From: Candidatus Nealsonbacteria bacterium RIFCSPHIGHO2_02_FULL_43_13
Lineage (GTDB): Bacteria > Patescibacteriota > Minisyncoccia > Minisyncoccales > MHMH01
NCBI GenBank assembly: GCA_001819295.1
Contig: MHMD01000002.1
Location: 16,449-28,318, forward strand
Length of the DNA stretch: 11,870 bases
Reading direction: 5' to 3'
Part shown: positions 1 to 5,401 of the stretch, one piece after another
Layout: the number at the start of each line of letters is the position of its first letter
How positions within the stretch are numbered: the first letter of the stretch is position 1
Position numbers and translations under genes: made by a program
The notes under the pieces: generated by a model
Seen by the model: the letters and a program-made list of their open reading frames with translations, nothing else
What the model was told of the DNA's origin: nothing
Database searches by the model: none

Positions 1-61
1 CCGCTGACTGCAATTTTATATTTAAGCTTCATACTTATATTTTAGCATAAAAAATTAATTG

Positions 62-133
62 TGCCCCTACTCCGAGTCGAACGGAGACCACAGCCTTCGG
101 AGGGCTGTACTCTATCCATTAAGCTATAGGGGC
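62..133 (-). tRNA. tRNA-Arg, anticodon CCG
   Basis: Read on the minus strand, a full cloverleaf is present. The acceptor stem is GCCCCTA paired with TAGGGGC. The anticodon stem CAGCC/GGCTG encloses the 7-nt loop CTCCGAA, giving anticodon CCG, which reads the arginine codon CGG. A T-arm contains TTCGACTC. The discriminator base is A. No CCA is encoded (CAA follows), so a CCA-adding enzyme must finish the 3' end. A run of six T follows on the minus strand without an obvious hairpin. Upstream, the palindrome ATGATATCAT (152-161) offers a TATCAT -10 in both directions, but no convincing -35 is visible for the tRNA. Confidence 0.95.
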
Positions 134-161
134 TTGACAAATTCAATTTTTATGATATCAT
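134..161 (+). promoter_or_regulatory. sigma70-type promoter for the 69-residue gene
   Basis: TTGACA at 134-139 is a perfect -35. It is followed after 16 bp by TATCAT at 156-161, one mismatch from the -10 consensus. Predicted initiation near 168 leaves a leader of about 25 nt that carries the SD site GGAGG (182-186). The -35 starts at the base next to the tRNA 5' end. Confidence 0.55.
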
Positions 162-192
162 TATTATTAGAATAGCACATTGGAGGTGAAAA

Positions 193-402
193 GTGCATAA
201 GAAAGCTGGCACCAGAAAGCCTTTCTTTGTTGAAGCAGACGTCAAGGGAATCGGTCATATAAAAAAGTATACAACTGCTTCTTCGGAGAGACAAGCCGTC
301 TTCCAGGTAGCGAGAGACTTAGAGCAGAGATATCCGAGAATAAGGATATTTCTAGATAATAGAAAAGTTACACTGGGAGAAAAGAGCCCTATAGCTTCTT
401 AA
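193..402 (+). CDS. small basic hypothetical protein, 69 residues
   Basis: I do not recognise this protein. It starts with GTG, fixed by a strong SD site GGAGG at 182-186 with 6-nt spacing and by a good upstream promoter. The protein is basic and soluble-looking, with no signal peptide or membrane segment. The residue pattern suggests strand - strand - helix - strand: FFVEADVKG, then IKKYTTA, a helix around SERQAVFQVARDLEQRY, then RIRIFLD. That outline is loosely like small RNA-binding or ribosomal beta-alpha-beta proteins, for example archaeal L20a/LX, but this is only a shape resemblance. Its last codons form the left arm of a terminator and its TAA lies in the terminator loop. It appears to be a single-gene transcription unit. 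Expression signals make it very likely real; function is unknown. Confidence 0.8.
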   Translation: MHKKAGTRKPFFVEADVKGIGHIKKYTTASSERQAVFQVARDLEQRYPRIRIFLDNRKVTLGEKSPIAS

Positions 403-419
403 GAATAGGGTTCTTTTTA
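381..419 (+). terminator. Rho-independent terminator, possibly bidirectional
   Basis: AGAGCCCTAT (383-392) pairs with ATAGGGTTCT (405-414), a 10-bp stem with one G-U pair and a 12-nt loop, followed by a T run on the plus strand. On the minus strand the same hairpin is followed by a weaker T-rich stretch (TTTCTC), so it may also end the methyltransferase transcript, whose stop is at 417-419. The left arm lies inside the last codons of the 69-residue gene. Confidence 0.8.
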
Positions 420-1106
420 TTTTTCAGCCACGATGAAAATATTCTTCTGACCACCTTCTTTTATCTTAAGCTGTCCGCTTTCGTTTAATCTAAGACCTGT
501 TTTTTTTATAAGATCAACTAATTCTCCTTTTGTAAAACAGTGAACATAACGCTGGTATTTTTTAGCCCACGGCACAAAAACGTCTTTAAAATCCATTTTT
601 GATAGTCCCAAAATTTTAAGGATGCCGTATTTTAAATTAAGTTTCCAGCCCCTGCCCCGCCACAGATCCCAAACGGTCAAAATCAATAAACCGTCCGGTT
701 TCAAAACTCTTTTTGCTTCTTCTAAAAACTTTATTCTCAATTCTTGAGAAGGAATATGATGTAAAACGGCAATACTATAAATTTTGTCGAAAGAATCAGA
801 CGGAAAAGGCAAATGCAGTGCATCGTTAACTAAAAAAGTAATTCCGGGATATGCTTTTTTAGCTAATTCAATTAATTTCTCCGAATTATCTATACCGGTA
901 TAATTTATATCGATTTCTTTAAATATCTGTAAAAGCCTCCCGTTACCGCAACCTAAATCAAGCACATTGTCGCTAGGTTTGAGGTGTTTAGCTAGAGACC
1001 TAAGACCCGGCCAGGCATACTGACGCGTTCTTGAAAAGTCCTCGGCAATCAGGTTATAATCCTCAATAGTCTTCCCTAACAAATATTGTGCGTAATCTTG
1101 ATCCAT
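417..1106 (-). CDS. Trm9/ALKBH8-type SAM-dependent tRNA methyltransferase
   Basis: A class I methyltransferase of 229 residues. The start is the ATG at 1106; a TTG one codon earlier is less likely, and no SD is visible. The SAM-binding motif I is VLDLGCGNG (48-56), followed by the acidic GIDNS (71-75), DALHLPF (95-101) and SIAVLHH (111-117). The match to yeast Trm9 extends beyond the common fold: an N-terminal DFSRTRQYAWP block (23-33) equals HFSQTRYKPWP, DVFVPW (175-180) is shared, and RYVH...GEL (186-196) equals RYYH...GEL. Trm9 esterifies cm5U at wobble position 34 to mcm5U, usually with Trm112, which is not seen here. The gene lies head to head with elp3, whose product makes cm5U, and their 5' ends overlap by 19 bp. 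I infer a two-step U34 pathway. Alternative: a Trm9-related methyltransferase with another substrate. Confidence 0.78.
   Translation of the reverse strand: MDQDYAQYLLGKTIEDYNLIAEDFSRTRQYAWPGLRSLAKHLKPSDNVLDLGCGNGRLLQIFKEIDINYTGIDNSEKLIELAKKAYPGITFLVNDALHLPFPSDSFDKIYSIAVLHHIPSQELRIKFLEEAKRVLKPDGLLILTVWDLWRGRGWKLNLKYGILKILGLSKMDFKDVFVPWAKKYQRYVHCFTKGELVDLIKKTGLRLNESGQLKIKEGGQKNIFIVAEK
1031..1060 (+). promoter_or_regulatory. promoter of elp3 inside the methyltransferase gene
   Basis: TTGAAA (1031-1036), an 18-bp spacer and a perfect TATAAT (1055-1060) lie antisense within the first codons of the methyltransferase gene. Predicted initiation near 1067 is about 20 nt before the elp3 GTG. Firing from here would produce RNA divergent from, and in competition with, the methyltransferase transcript. 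Confidence 0.65.
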
Positions 1107-2632
1107 CAATTAAAGAATTAATAACGTCCGGGGCAAAAACCCTGAAGGATTTAGCGTCTTGCAAAAGGCGCTTCGCAAAAAAGCATCAAGCTCCTTTCCC
1201 TAATAATATTGCTTTATTAAAAACTTATCATGAATTAGTCAAAAGCAAAAGCATCAAGCCGTCAGCGTTAATTGAGACTCTTTTAAGGACAAGGCCCGTC
1301 CGCTCGCTTTCAGGCATTGTTAATATCTCGGTTTTAACCAAGCCCTATAAGTGCCCGGGCAAGTGCCTTTATTGTCCGACCGAAAAAGGCATCCCCAAAA
1401 GCTATGTGTCCGGAGAGCCTGCCGTGGAACGGGCTAAACGCCTAAAATACGACCCCTATCTGCAGGTTAAAAAAAGAATCGAGATGCTGGAATCAGAGGG
1501 CCATCCGACAGATAAAATCGAGTTAAGGGTCGTGGGTGGCACCTGGTCTTTCTATCCTCAAAAATACCAAGCATGGTTTGTTAAAAGATGTTTTGATGCG
1601 TGTAATAATGGACATGCGATGTCCTTTAAGACATCGCATGTCCAAAACGAAAAAGCCCGATACCGCATTGTCGGCCTATCCGTCGAAACAAGACCTGATT
1701 TTATTACGCCCTCAGAAATAAAACGGTTAAGAAAACTTGGAGTTACTATGGTGGAGCTGGGAGTCCAATCAATCTACGACGATATTTTGAAAAAAAACCT
1801 GCGGGGACACGGCGTTAAAGAAACAATATCGGCCACAAAGCTTTTAAAAGACGCGGGTTTTAAGGTTTTGTACCAAATGATGCCTAATCTTTATGGTTCA
1901 TCCTCGGCTCGCGACCTCAAAATGTTTAAGACTCTTTTTACCGACTCTCGATTCCAACCCGACCTTTTAAAAATTTATCCCTGCGCTCTTTTAAAGAGCG
2001 CTCCGCTCTTCCATGTTTGGCGCAAAGGCGGCTATCGACCCTATGCCGAAAAACAGCTGATAAGCTTAGTTAGAGCAATTAAAAAAACTGTCCCGTATTA
2101 TGTCAGGATCCAAAGAATTGCCAGAGACATTCCATCTAAAAGTATTGCGGCTGGTCCAGCTAAAATTTCAAACCTACGACAGTTAGTGGGCGGCCACTGT
2201 AAGTGCATCAGGTGCCGCGAAGTTAAAGGAAATTACGATCCGAAAGAAAAATTATATCTCTTCCGCCAAAACTACCAAGCTTCAAGCGGCCAAGAGATAT
2301 TTTTATCGTTTGAGAACAAAAACCGAAGCAAACTATACAGCTTACTTCGGTTTAGAATTACATCGCAGAATACCGCTATTATCCGTGAAATCCACACTTA
2401 CGGCCAGCTTCAACCCATTGCCCAAGATCAAGATGTTGGAGGCTTCGCCTCCAACATCTCTCCGCAGCATAAAGGGTTAGGAAAAAAATTAATCGCTGAA
2501 GCTGAAAAAATAAGCAGGAGAGAATTCAAGGTAAAAAAAATCGCCGTAATTTCAGGCGTTGGGGCAAGAAGATATTATCGCAAATTAGAATACAAATTAG
2601 AGAAAACTTATATGGTCAAAAACCTCGGCTAA
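1088..2632 (+). CDS. elp3: Elp3-family tRNA U34 carboxymethyltransferase (radical SAM + GNAT)
   Basis: 514 residues, GTG start. Elp3 uses acetyl-CoA and SAM radical chemistry to make cm5U at wobble uridines. The radical-SAM cysteines are C89, C93 and C96 in KCPGKCLYCP. SY-SGEP (105-111), YDPYLQV (121-127), VVGGTW (148-153) and GLSVETRPD (196-204) are Elp3 signatures. The zinc-binding HCKCIRCREV is at 370-379. The C-terminal acetyltransferase domain has HTYGQL (436-441), the acetyl-CoA loop QHKGLG (460-465) and VISGVGARRYYRKL (487-500). No SD is visible; the promoter at 1031-1060 gives a short leader. Two palindromes lie in frame, at residues 174-186 and 448-458; the second makes the loop before the acetyl-CoA motif longer than usual. 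The stop TAA overlaps the stop of the convergent NIF3 gene by 4 bp. Family assignment is firm; the tRNA set modified is unknown. Confidence 0.95.
   Translation: MRNLDPSIKELITSGAKTLKDLASCKRRFAKKHQAPFPNNIALLKTYHELVKSKSIKPSALIETLLRTRPVRSLSGIVNISVLTKPYKCPGKCLYCPTEKGIPKSYVSGEPAVERAKRLKYDPYLQVKKRIEMLESEGHPTDKIELRVVGGTWSFYPQKYQAWFVKRCFDACNNGHAMSFKTSHVQNEKARYRIVGLSVETRPDFITPSEIKRLRKLGVTMVELGVQSIYDDILKKNLRGHGVKETISATKLLKDAGFKVLYQMMPNLYGSSSARDLKMFKTLFTDSRFQPDLLKIYPCALLKSAPLFHVWRKGGYRPYAEKQLISLVRAIKKTVPYYVRIQRIARDIPSKSIAAGPAKISNLRQLVGGHCKCIRCREVKGNYDPKEKLYLFRQNYQASSGQEIFLSFENKNRSKLYSLLRFRITSQNTAIIREIHTYGQLQPIAQDQDVGGFASNISPQHKGLGKKLIAEAEKISRREFKVKKIAVISGVGARRYYRKLEYKLEKTYMVKNLG
1609..1644. repeat. in-frame palindromic element inside elp3
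   Basis: The arms TGGACATGCGATGTC (1609-1623) and its exact reverse complement (1630-1644) flank a 6-nt loop CTTTAA. Each arm is itself a near-palindrome (GGACAT-gcg-ATGTCC), so the element is two inverted mini-palindromes. It encodes Elp3 residues 174-186, in the variable loop where the family normally has a segment of the SKTLEEAQ type. Confidence 0.85.
2431..2459. repeat. in-frame palindrome inside elp3, shares arm with 10866-10894
   Basis: A perfect 13-bp stem, AGATGTTGGAGGC (2431-2443) with its complement at 2447-2459, around the loop TTC. It encodes residues 448-458 (QDVGGFASNIS), just before the acetyl-CoA-binding QHKGLG. The 11-nt arm ATGTTGGAGGC recurs exactly in the intergenic palindrome at 10866-10894. 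Confidence 0.85.
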
Positions 2633-3573
2633 TTGCGGGAAATTCTAGTCAGTCCGGAACAGGCAATAATTTCGATACCTTGCTTTTCGAGTTCGTCTAA
2701 AAATAAATTTACTCCCAAAGAATCAGAAGAAATATGGCCGGCGATGACCACATTGAGGTTGGAAACTTGCGCCTCTTTTAGATGTTCTTCGGAAATATGC
2801 ATGGCTACGGTCGTGCCGATGCCGGCCTGGACCATTTCTTCGTAAAGCTTGGGCGAGCCTTCGGTGCCGCCGGTAAGCTCGGTCAACGCTATCTTGCCGC
2901 AACGGCTTTCTTCCGAACCGTTAAAAGTTTTCGGGCCGGCGCCGATTTTCATGGCTTCTTGATATTCGGGTATTTCTTTTAATAACCTTAACAAGTCTTC
3001 GATTCTCTCCGGGTTTTCCTTTTCGATTTTATCTTTCAAAAACTTCGCCGCTAAATTATCGCAAACGGTATGCAGGCACATTAAATTAAAACCCAGAAGA
3101 CGAGCCGCATCAACCGTTCTTTGATGGTTGACTCTGTTTACGCCCCGGGCGACTTCCGAGATCCTTTCTTTCATCAGCCCTTCAGCAATATTGATCGGTA
3201 CGCCGTATTTATTCAAAGCGTCGCACTGCAATTCCATTACGCCCGATAAATTAGCTAAAGCTTTGCCTAAAGGATGGTGAGAAATAATCAAATCGATATT
3301 GCCTAATTCCTTGGCTAATAAAATTTCAGCCGGTTCAATGTCAATGCCGACCAAAACTCTTTTTATCTCTTTATCTTCGGCCACGTGTAAAGTCCTCGAA
3401 TCGGAATAAGGATTGATCAACGTATCTTCGTCAAATTCAGCCTTGCTTTCTTGAGACAGCTTGGCAAATTTATCTTTTTTTCTTAAGAGTAACTTCTCCA
3501 CCCCTTCTCTCCCTCGAAAATCTGCCTCAATGCCCTTATTTATCGCTAATTGGTATATTCCCTGGATGGTCAT
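2629..3573 (-). CDS. NIF3/DUF34-family metal-binding protein
   Basis: 314 residues. I start it at the ATG at 3573 (MTIQGIYQLAINKGIEADFRG), the usual N-terminus of this family; an in-frame TTG 12 codons upstream is poorer. The hallmark metal-binding DLIISHHPLG (94-103) is present, and the C-terminal part has AGHISSDSLG (278-287), consistent with the second metal half-site. NIF3-like proteins form ring-shaped hexamers with a dinuclear metal centre. Some are annotated as GTP cyclohydrolase 1 type 2, but the role in most bacteria is unsettled, so I give no reaction. It overlaps the small gene upstream by 38 bp in another frame, implying co-transcription from the promoter at 3709-3737. Its stop overlaps that of elp3, facing it. 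Confidence 0.88.
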   Translation of the reverse strand: MTIQGIYQLAINKGIEADFRGREGVEKLLLRKKDKFAKLSQESKAEFDEDTLINPYSDSRTLHVAEDKEIKRVLVGIDIEPAEILLAKELGNIDLIISHHPLGKALANLSGVMELQCDALNKYGVPINIAEGLMKERISEVARGVNRVNHQRTVDAARLLGFNLMCLHTVCDNLAAKFLKDKIEKENPERIEDLLRLLKEIPEYQEAMKIGAGPKTFNGSEESRCGKIALTELTGGTEGSPKLYEEMVQAGIGTTVAMHISEEHLKEAQVSNLNVVIAGHISSDSLGVNLFLDELEKQGIEIIACSGLTRISRN

Positions 3574-3697
3574 TTTGTTTGGAATAGTATTTTTTGTACA
3601 ATTCTCCAATCAATGTTTGCTGTCCCTGCATGTCTAAAACTTCCCGGCGTATCCGGGCTTTTTCCGTCCGAATATATCTGCTTAAAGATTTTGTCAT
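3536..3697 (-). CDS. small conserved-looking protein upstream of NIF3, 53 residues
   Basis: A short gene on the minus strand, ATG at 3697 to TAA at 3536-3538. The product begins MTKSLSRYIRTEKARIRREV and ends SDK; it is highly basic in its first 20 residues and probably helical (KARIRREVLDMQGQQTLIGELYKKYY). I recall similar short R/K-rich proteins with this N-terminus in CPR genomes, but cannot verify that here. A promoter with TTGACA and CATAAT, 17 bp apart, ends 11 nt before the ATG, so the message should be almost leaderless; no SD is present. The last 38 bp overlap the NIF3 start, suggesting translational coupling. A basic helical protein could bind nucleic acid, but that is inference only. 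Confidence 0.72.
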   Translation of the reverse strand: MTKSLSRYIRTEKARIRREVLDMQGQQTLIGELYKKYYSKQNDHPGNIPISDK

Positions 3698-3708
3698 GAT
3701 AATTAAGC

Positions 3709-3737
3709 ATTATGGCTGACTTTTGCCTTATTGTCAA
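3709..3737 (-). promoter_or_regulatory. promoter for the 53-residue gene and NIF3
   Basis: On the minus strand, a perfect TTGACA (3737-3732), a 17-bp spacer and CATAAT (3714-3709). Only 11 nt separate the -10 from the ATG at 3697, predicting a transcript with about a 5-nt leader. It lies directly downstream of the terminator of the Mur ligase operon. Confidence 0.75.
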
Positions 3738-3740
3738 TCT

Positions 3741-3765
3741 AAAAGGCTGCTTTAACAAAGCAGCC
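3741..3765 (-). terminator. Rho-independent terminator of the Mur ligase operon
   Basis: GGCTGCTTT (3745-3753) pairs perfectly with AAAGCAGCC (3757-3765) around a 3-nt loop. On the minus strand the stem is followed by TTTT (3744-3741) and AGATT. It sits just past the stop at 3769-3771 and before the next promoter, a clean operon boundary. Confidence 0.8.
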
Positions 3766-3768
3766 TCT

Positions 3769-4113
3769 TTATGAAAGCTCATTTCCTATTGCCAGCAAAT
3801 CGAGTAATTCTTTCTCTGCCTCGAGGAGAACTTTTCGATCCGGGACTCGAACTATATTAATCACCAGCCGATCAAGATAGTTGTCAGAGGGCCAGCTAAT
3901 TCTGGCATCTCTTTCTTCAAAAATTATGATAATCTTCCGGTAATGAAGCGCTTCTAAGGATTCCTTCCACGCGTGATACATGCCCCTGCCAAGGTATTTT
4001 TTGATTTGTTTTTTGTCAAAAACTTTCAGATCAAAACCCTTGTTCTCTAAGCCCGAAGTAAATGCTCGAAATAATTGTTCTGCTTTGTCCGTTTTTTTTA
4101 GGAACAATCTCAC
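3769..4113 (-). CDS. hypothetical protein, 114 residues, downstream of Mur ligase
   Basis: I do not recognise this protein. The frame is open upstream into the Mur ligase gene, but the start is fixed at the GTG at 4113 by an AGGAGG site (4125-4120) with 6-nt spacing. The product begins VRLFLKKTDKAEQLFRAFTS. It alternates predicted helices and strands: a helix around AEQLFRAFTSGLENKG, strands FDLKVFD and KIIIIFEE, and a C-terminal helix VLLEAEKELLDLLAIG. No signal peptide or membrane segment is visible. It is 25 nt downstream of the Mur ligase stop and shares its terminator, so it is the second gene of that operon. Co-expression with a peptidoglycan-precursor enzyme hints at an envelope link, which is guesswork. 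Confidence 0.75.
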   Translation of the reverse strand: MRLFLKKTDKAEQLFRAFTSGLENKGFDLKVFDKKQIKKYLGRGMYHAWKESLEALHYRKIIIIFEERDARISWPSDNYLDRLVINIVRVPDRKVLLEAEKELLDLLAIGNELS

Positions 4114-4119
4114 TGTCCA

Positions 4120-4125
4120 CCTCCT
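4120..4125 (-). promoter_or_regulatory. Shine-Dalgarno site fixing the GTG start at 4113
   Basis: AGGAGG on the minus strand, 6 nt before GTG. It is one of only three strong SD sites in the window and shows the upstream in-frame ATG at 4224, inside the Mur ligase gene, is not the start. Confidence 0.75.
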
Positions 4126-4138
4126 TTTCTTCAAATTA

Positions 4139-5380
4139 TCAAAGTGCAACTTTTCGTGTTCTTTCGTATTCTTCTTGAACGACCTGGCGATCGTCCCAGG
4201 AGATTTTCTTCCCGCCGGCTTCAACTATCCACGGCTCGCAGCCCTTGCCGGTAATCACCACCGTGTCGCCCTGCCCAGCCGATTCTAAAGACTTTCTAAT
4301 CGCCTCTCTCCGGTCTAATATTTTTTGAGCCTTGCTGCCGACGCCTTCCGCCACTTGATCGATAATCGCCATCGGATCTTCGTCATAAGGATCTTCGTTG
4401 GTAACAATCACTTCATCGCAATATTTGGCGGCGATTTGCCCCAAAACTGGTCGCTTCCACTTATCTCTCCCTCCGCCGCAAGCGCCCAAAACGCAGACCA
4501 TTTTAGCATTTTGGGGCTTTAGTGTTTGGTAAACTTTTTCCAAAGCGTTTGGGGTGAAGGCGTAATCGACAAAGACTTTGAACGGCTCCTTTAAAACCTG
4601 CTCCATTCTGCCCGGCACGCCTTCAATATTCTGGACGGCCTTCTTACAAATATCCAAACTCACTCCCTGGGAAAGACCTACGCCAATCGCCGCCAGGGCA
4701 TTGTAGATATTAAAATCGCCAAGTAATTTCAAACGCAGCGGCTGAATTTCTTCAGCTGATATGATGGCAGTCGGACTGCCATCAATATTGATGGCAGTCC
4801 GACTGCCCGACATTGTGAAGCCAATTTTCTTCTTGGCTGGAAATTGTAAAAAGTAATCAGCGTTCTTATCATCAAGATTAATCACGTGAATATTTTTAGC
4901 GGCCTGAAAAAGTTTAGCTTTAGCCGCTCGATAATTTTCGAAACCTTTATGGGCCTCGATGTGTTCTAACGATAAGTTGGTAAAAACCGCCGTATCAAAA
5001 TTAATAAACCGGTGGCGATGCTGTTTAATACCCTCGGAAGTCACCTCCAAAATCGCATATTGGCATTTATTGTCAACGGCCTGCCTGAAAAATTTCTGGA
5101 TTTTGAAACGGCCCGGCATGGTCATTTTGAGAGTGTTGGGCCATTCTTTCTCGCCAATCTTGAATTTAATACCGGATAAAGACGCTACTTTAAAGCCCGC
5201 TTCTTCTAAAATCTCGGTGATAAAAATTACCACCGTCGTTTTACCGTTAGTGCCCGTAACTCCGATAACTTTTAGTTTTCTTGAAGGAAAGCCGTATAAA
5301 CAAGCTCCCAAAAACGCCAAACACCAATGGTACCAGCCAAGTAAAAAAGAAGGAATAAATTTTTTGATTAATTGCTTCAT
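4139..5380 (-). CDS. MurE-like Mur ligase lacking the usual N-terminal domain
   Basis: 413 residues, ATG at 5380; a longer reading adds 10 codons into the promoter. Mur ligases join an amino acid to a UDP-MurNAc-peptide using ATP. The ATP loop GVTGTNGKTT is at 40-49. LEVTSEG (111-117), FTNLSLEHIEAH (133-144) and LLGDFNIYNALAA (219-231) form the central domain, and VDYAFTPNALE (271-281), TNEDPYDEDP (327-336) and GKGCE (378-382) the C-terminal domain. In full MurE (near 490 residues) the ATP loop comes near residue 110; here the preceding part is only a hydrophobic stretch (11-32) that could be membrane-associated. The usual DNPR amino-acid-recognition motif reads NEDPYD and GKGHE reads GKGCE, so the amino acid added is uncertain. 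A palindrome encodes residues 192-206. It is first in a two-gene operon, divergent from uvrB. Confidence 0.88.
   Translation of the reverse strand: MKQLIKKFIPSFLLGWYHWCLAFLGACLYGFPSRKLKVIGVTGTNGKTTVVIFITEILEEAGFKVASLSGIKFKIGEKEWPNTLKMTMPGRFKIQKFFRQAVDNKCQYAILEVTSEGIKQHRHRFINFDTAVFTNLSLEHIEAHKGFENYRAAKAKLFQAAKNIHVINLDDKNADYFLQFPAKKKIGFTMSGSRTAINIDGSPTAIISAEEIQPLRLKLLGDFNIYNALAAIGVGLSQGVSLDICKKAVQNIEGVPGRMEQVLKEPFKVFVDYAFTPNALEKVYQTLKPQNAKMVCVLGACGGGRDKWKRPVLGQIAAKYCDEVIVTNEDPYDEDPMAIIDQVAEGVGSKAQKILDRREAIRKSLESAGQGDTVVITGKGCEPWIVEAGGKKISWDDRQVVQEEYERTRKVAL
4763..4807. repeat. in-frame double palindrome inside the Mur ligase gene
   Basis: GGCAGTCGGACTGCCATC (4766-4783) is exactly reverse-complemented by GATGGCAGTCCGACTGCC (4790-4807) around the loop AATATT. 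Each half is itself a palindrome, GGCAGTC-G-GACTGCC. It encodes residues 192-206 (GSRTAINIDGSPTAI), a loop before the conserved LRLKLLGDFN. It shares the frame GGnnGTCnGACnnCC with the element at 8566-8609. Confidence 0.9.
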
Positions 5381-5392
5381 GTGGGTTATTAT
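5364..5392 (+). promoter_or_regulatory. uvrB promoter, near-leaderless
   Basis: TTGATT (5364-5369), a 17-bp spacer and TATTAT (5387-5392). The ATG at 5402 is 9 nt beyond the -10, so the predicted start site is within about 3 nt of the start codon. The -35 lies in the first codons of the Mur ligase gene. Confidence 0.55.
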
Positions 5393-5396
5393 AGCA
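5388..5396 (-). promoter_or_regulatory. extended -10 of the Mur ligase operon, near-leaderless
   Basis: On the minus strand TGCTATAAT is a perfect extended -10 hexamer with the TGn motif and no good -35. The ATG at 5380 is only 7 nt downstream of TATAAT, so transcription should begin at or next to the start codon. The hexamer shares five bases with the -10 of uvrB on the other strand. Confidence 0.6.
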
Positions 5397-5401
5397 TAGC
5401 A

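Noticed and set aside
1..60. Possible gene or regulatory element left of the tRNA
   Set aside because: AT-rich with no open frame, convincing promoter or hairpin; too short to judge at the window edge.
1983..2001. Palindrome GCGCTCTTT-T-AAAGAGCGC in elp3, followed by another GCTCTT
   Set aside because: The encoded residues (PCALLKSAPLFHVW) have the normal family length here, so there is no sign of insertion. It lacks the GGnnGTC core, and a 9-bp arm of simple composition can occur by chance.
3570..3782. 70-residue minus-strand frame overlapping the 53-residue gene and the terminator
   Set aside because: It begins before the terminator hairpin and reads through the promoter. The 53-residue frame fits promoter position and residue pattern better.
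4114..4224. Longer N-terminus for the 114-residue protein, starting inside the Mur ligase
   Set aside because: The segment is the other-frame reading of the conserved Mur ligase C-terminus, and a strong SD marks the GTG at 4113.
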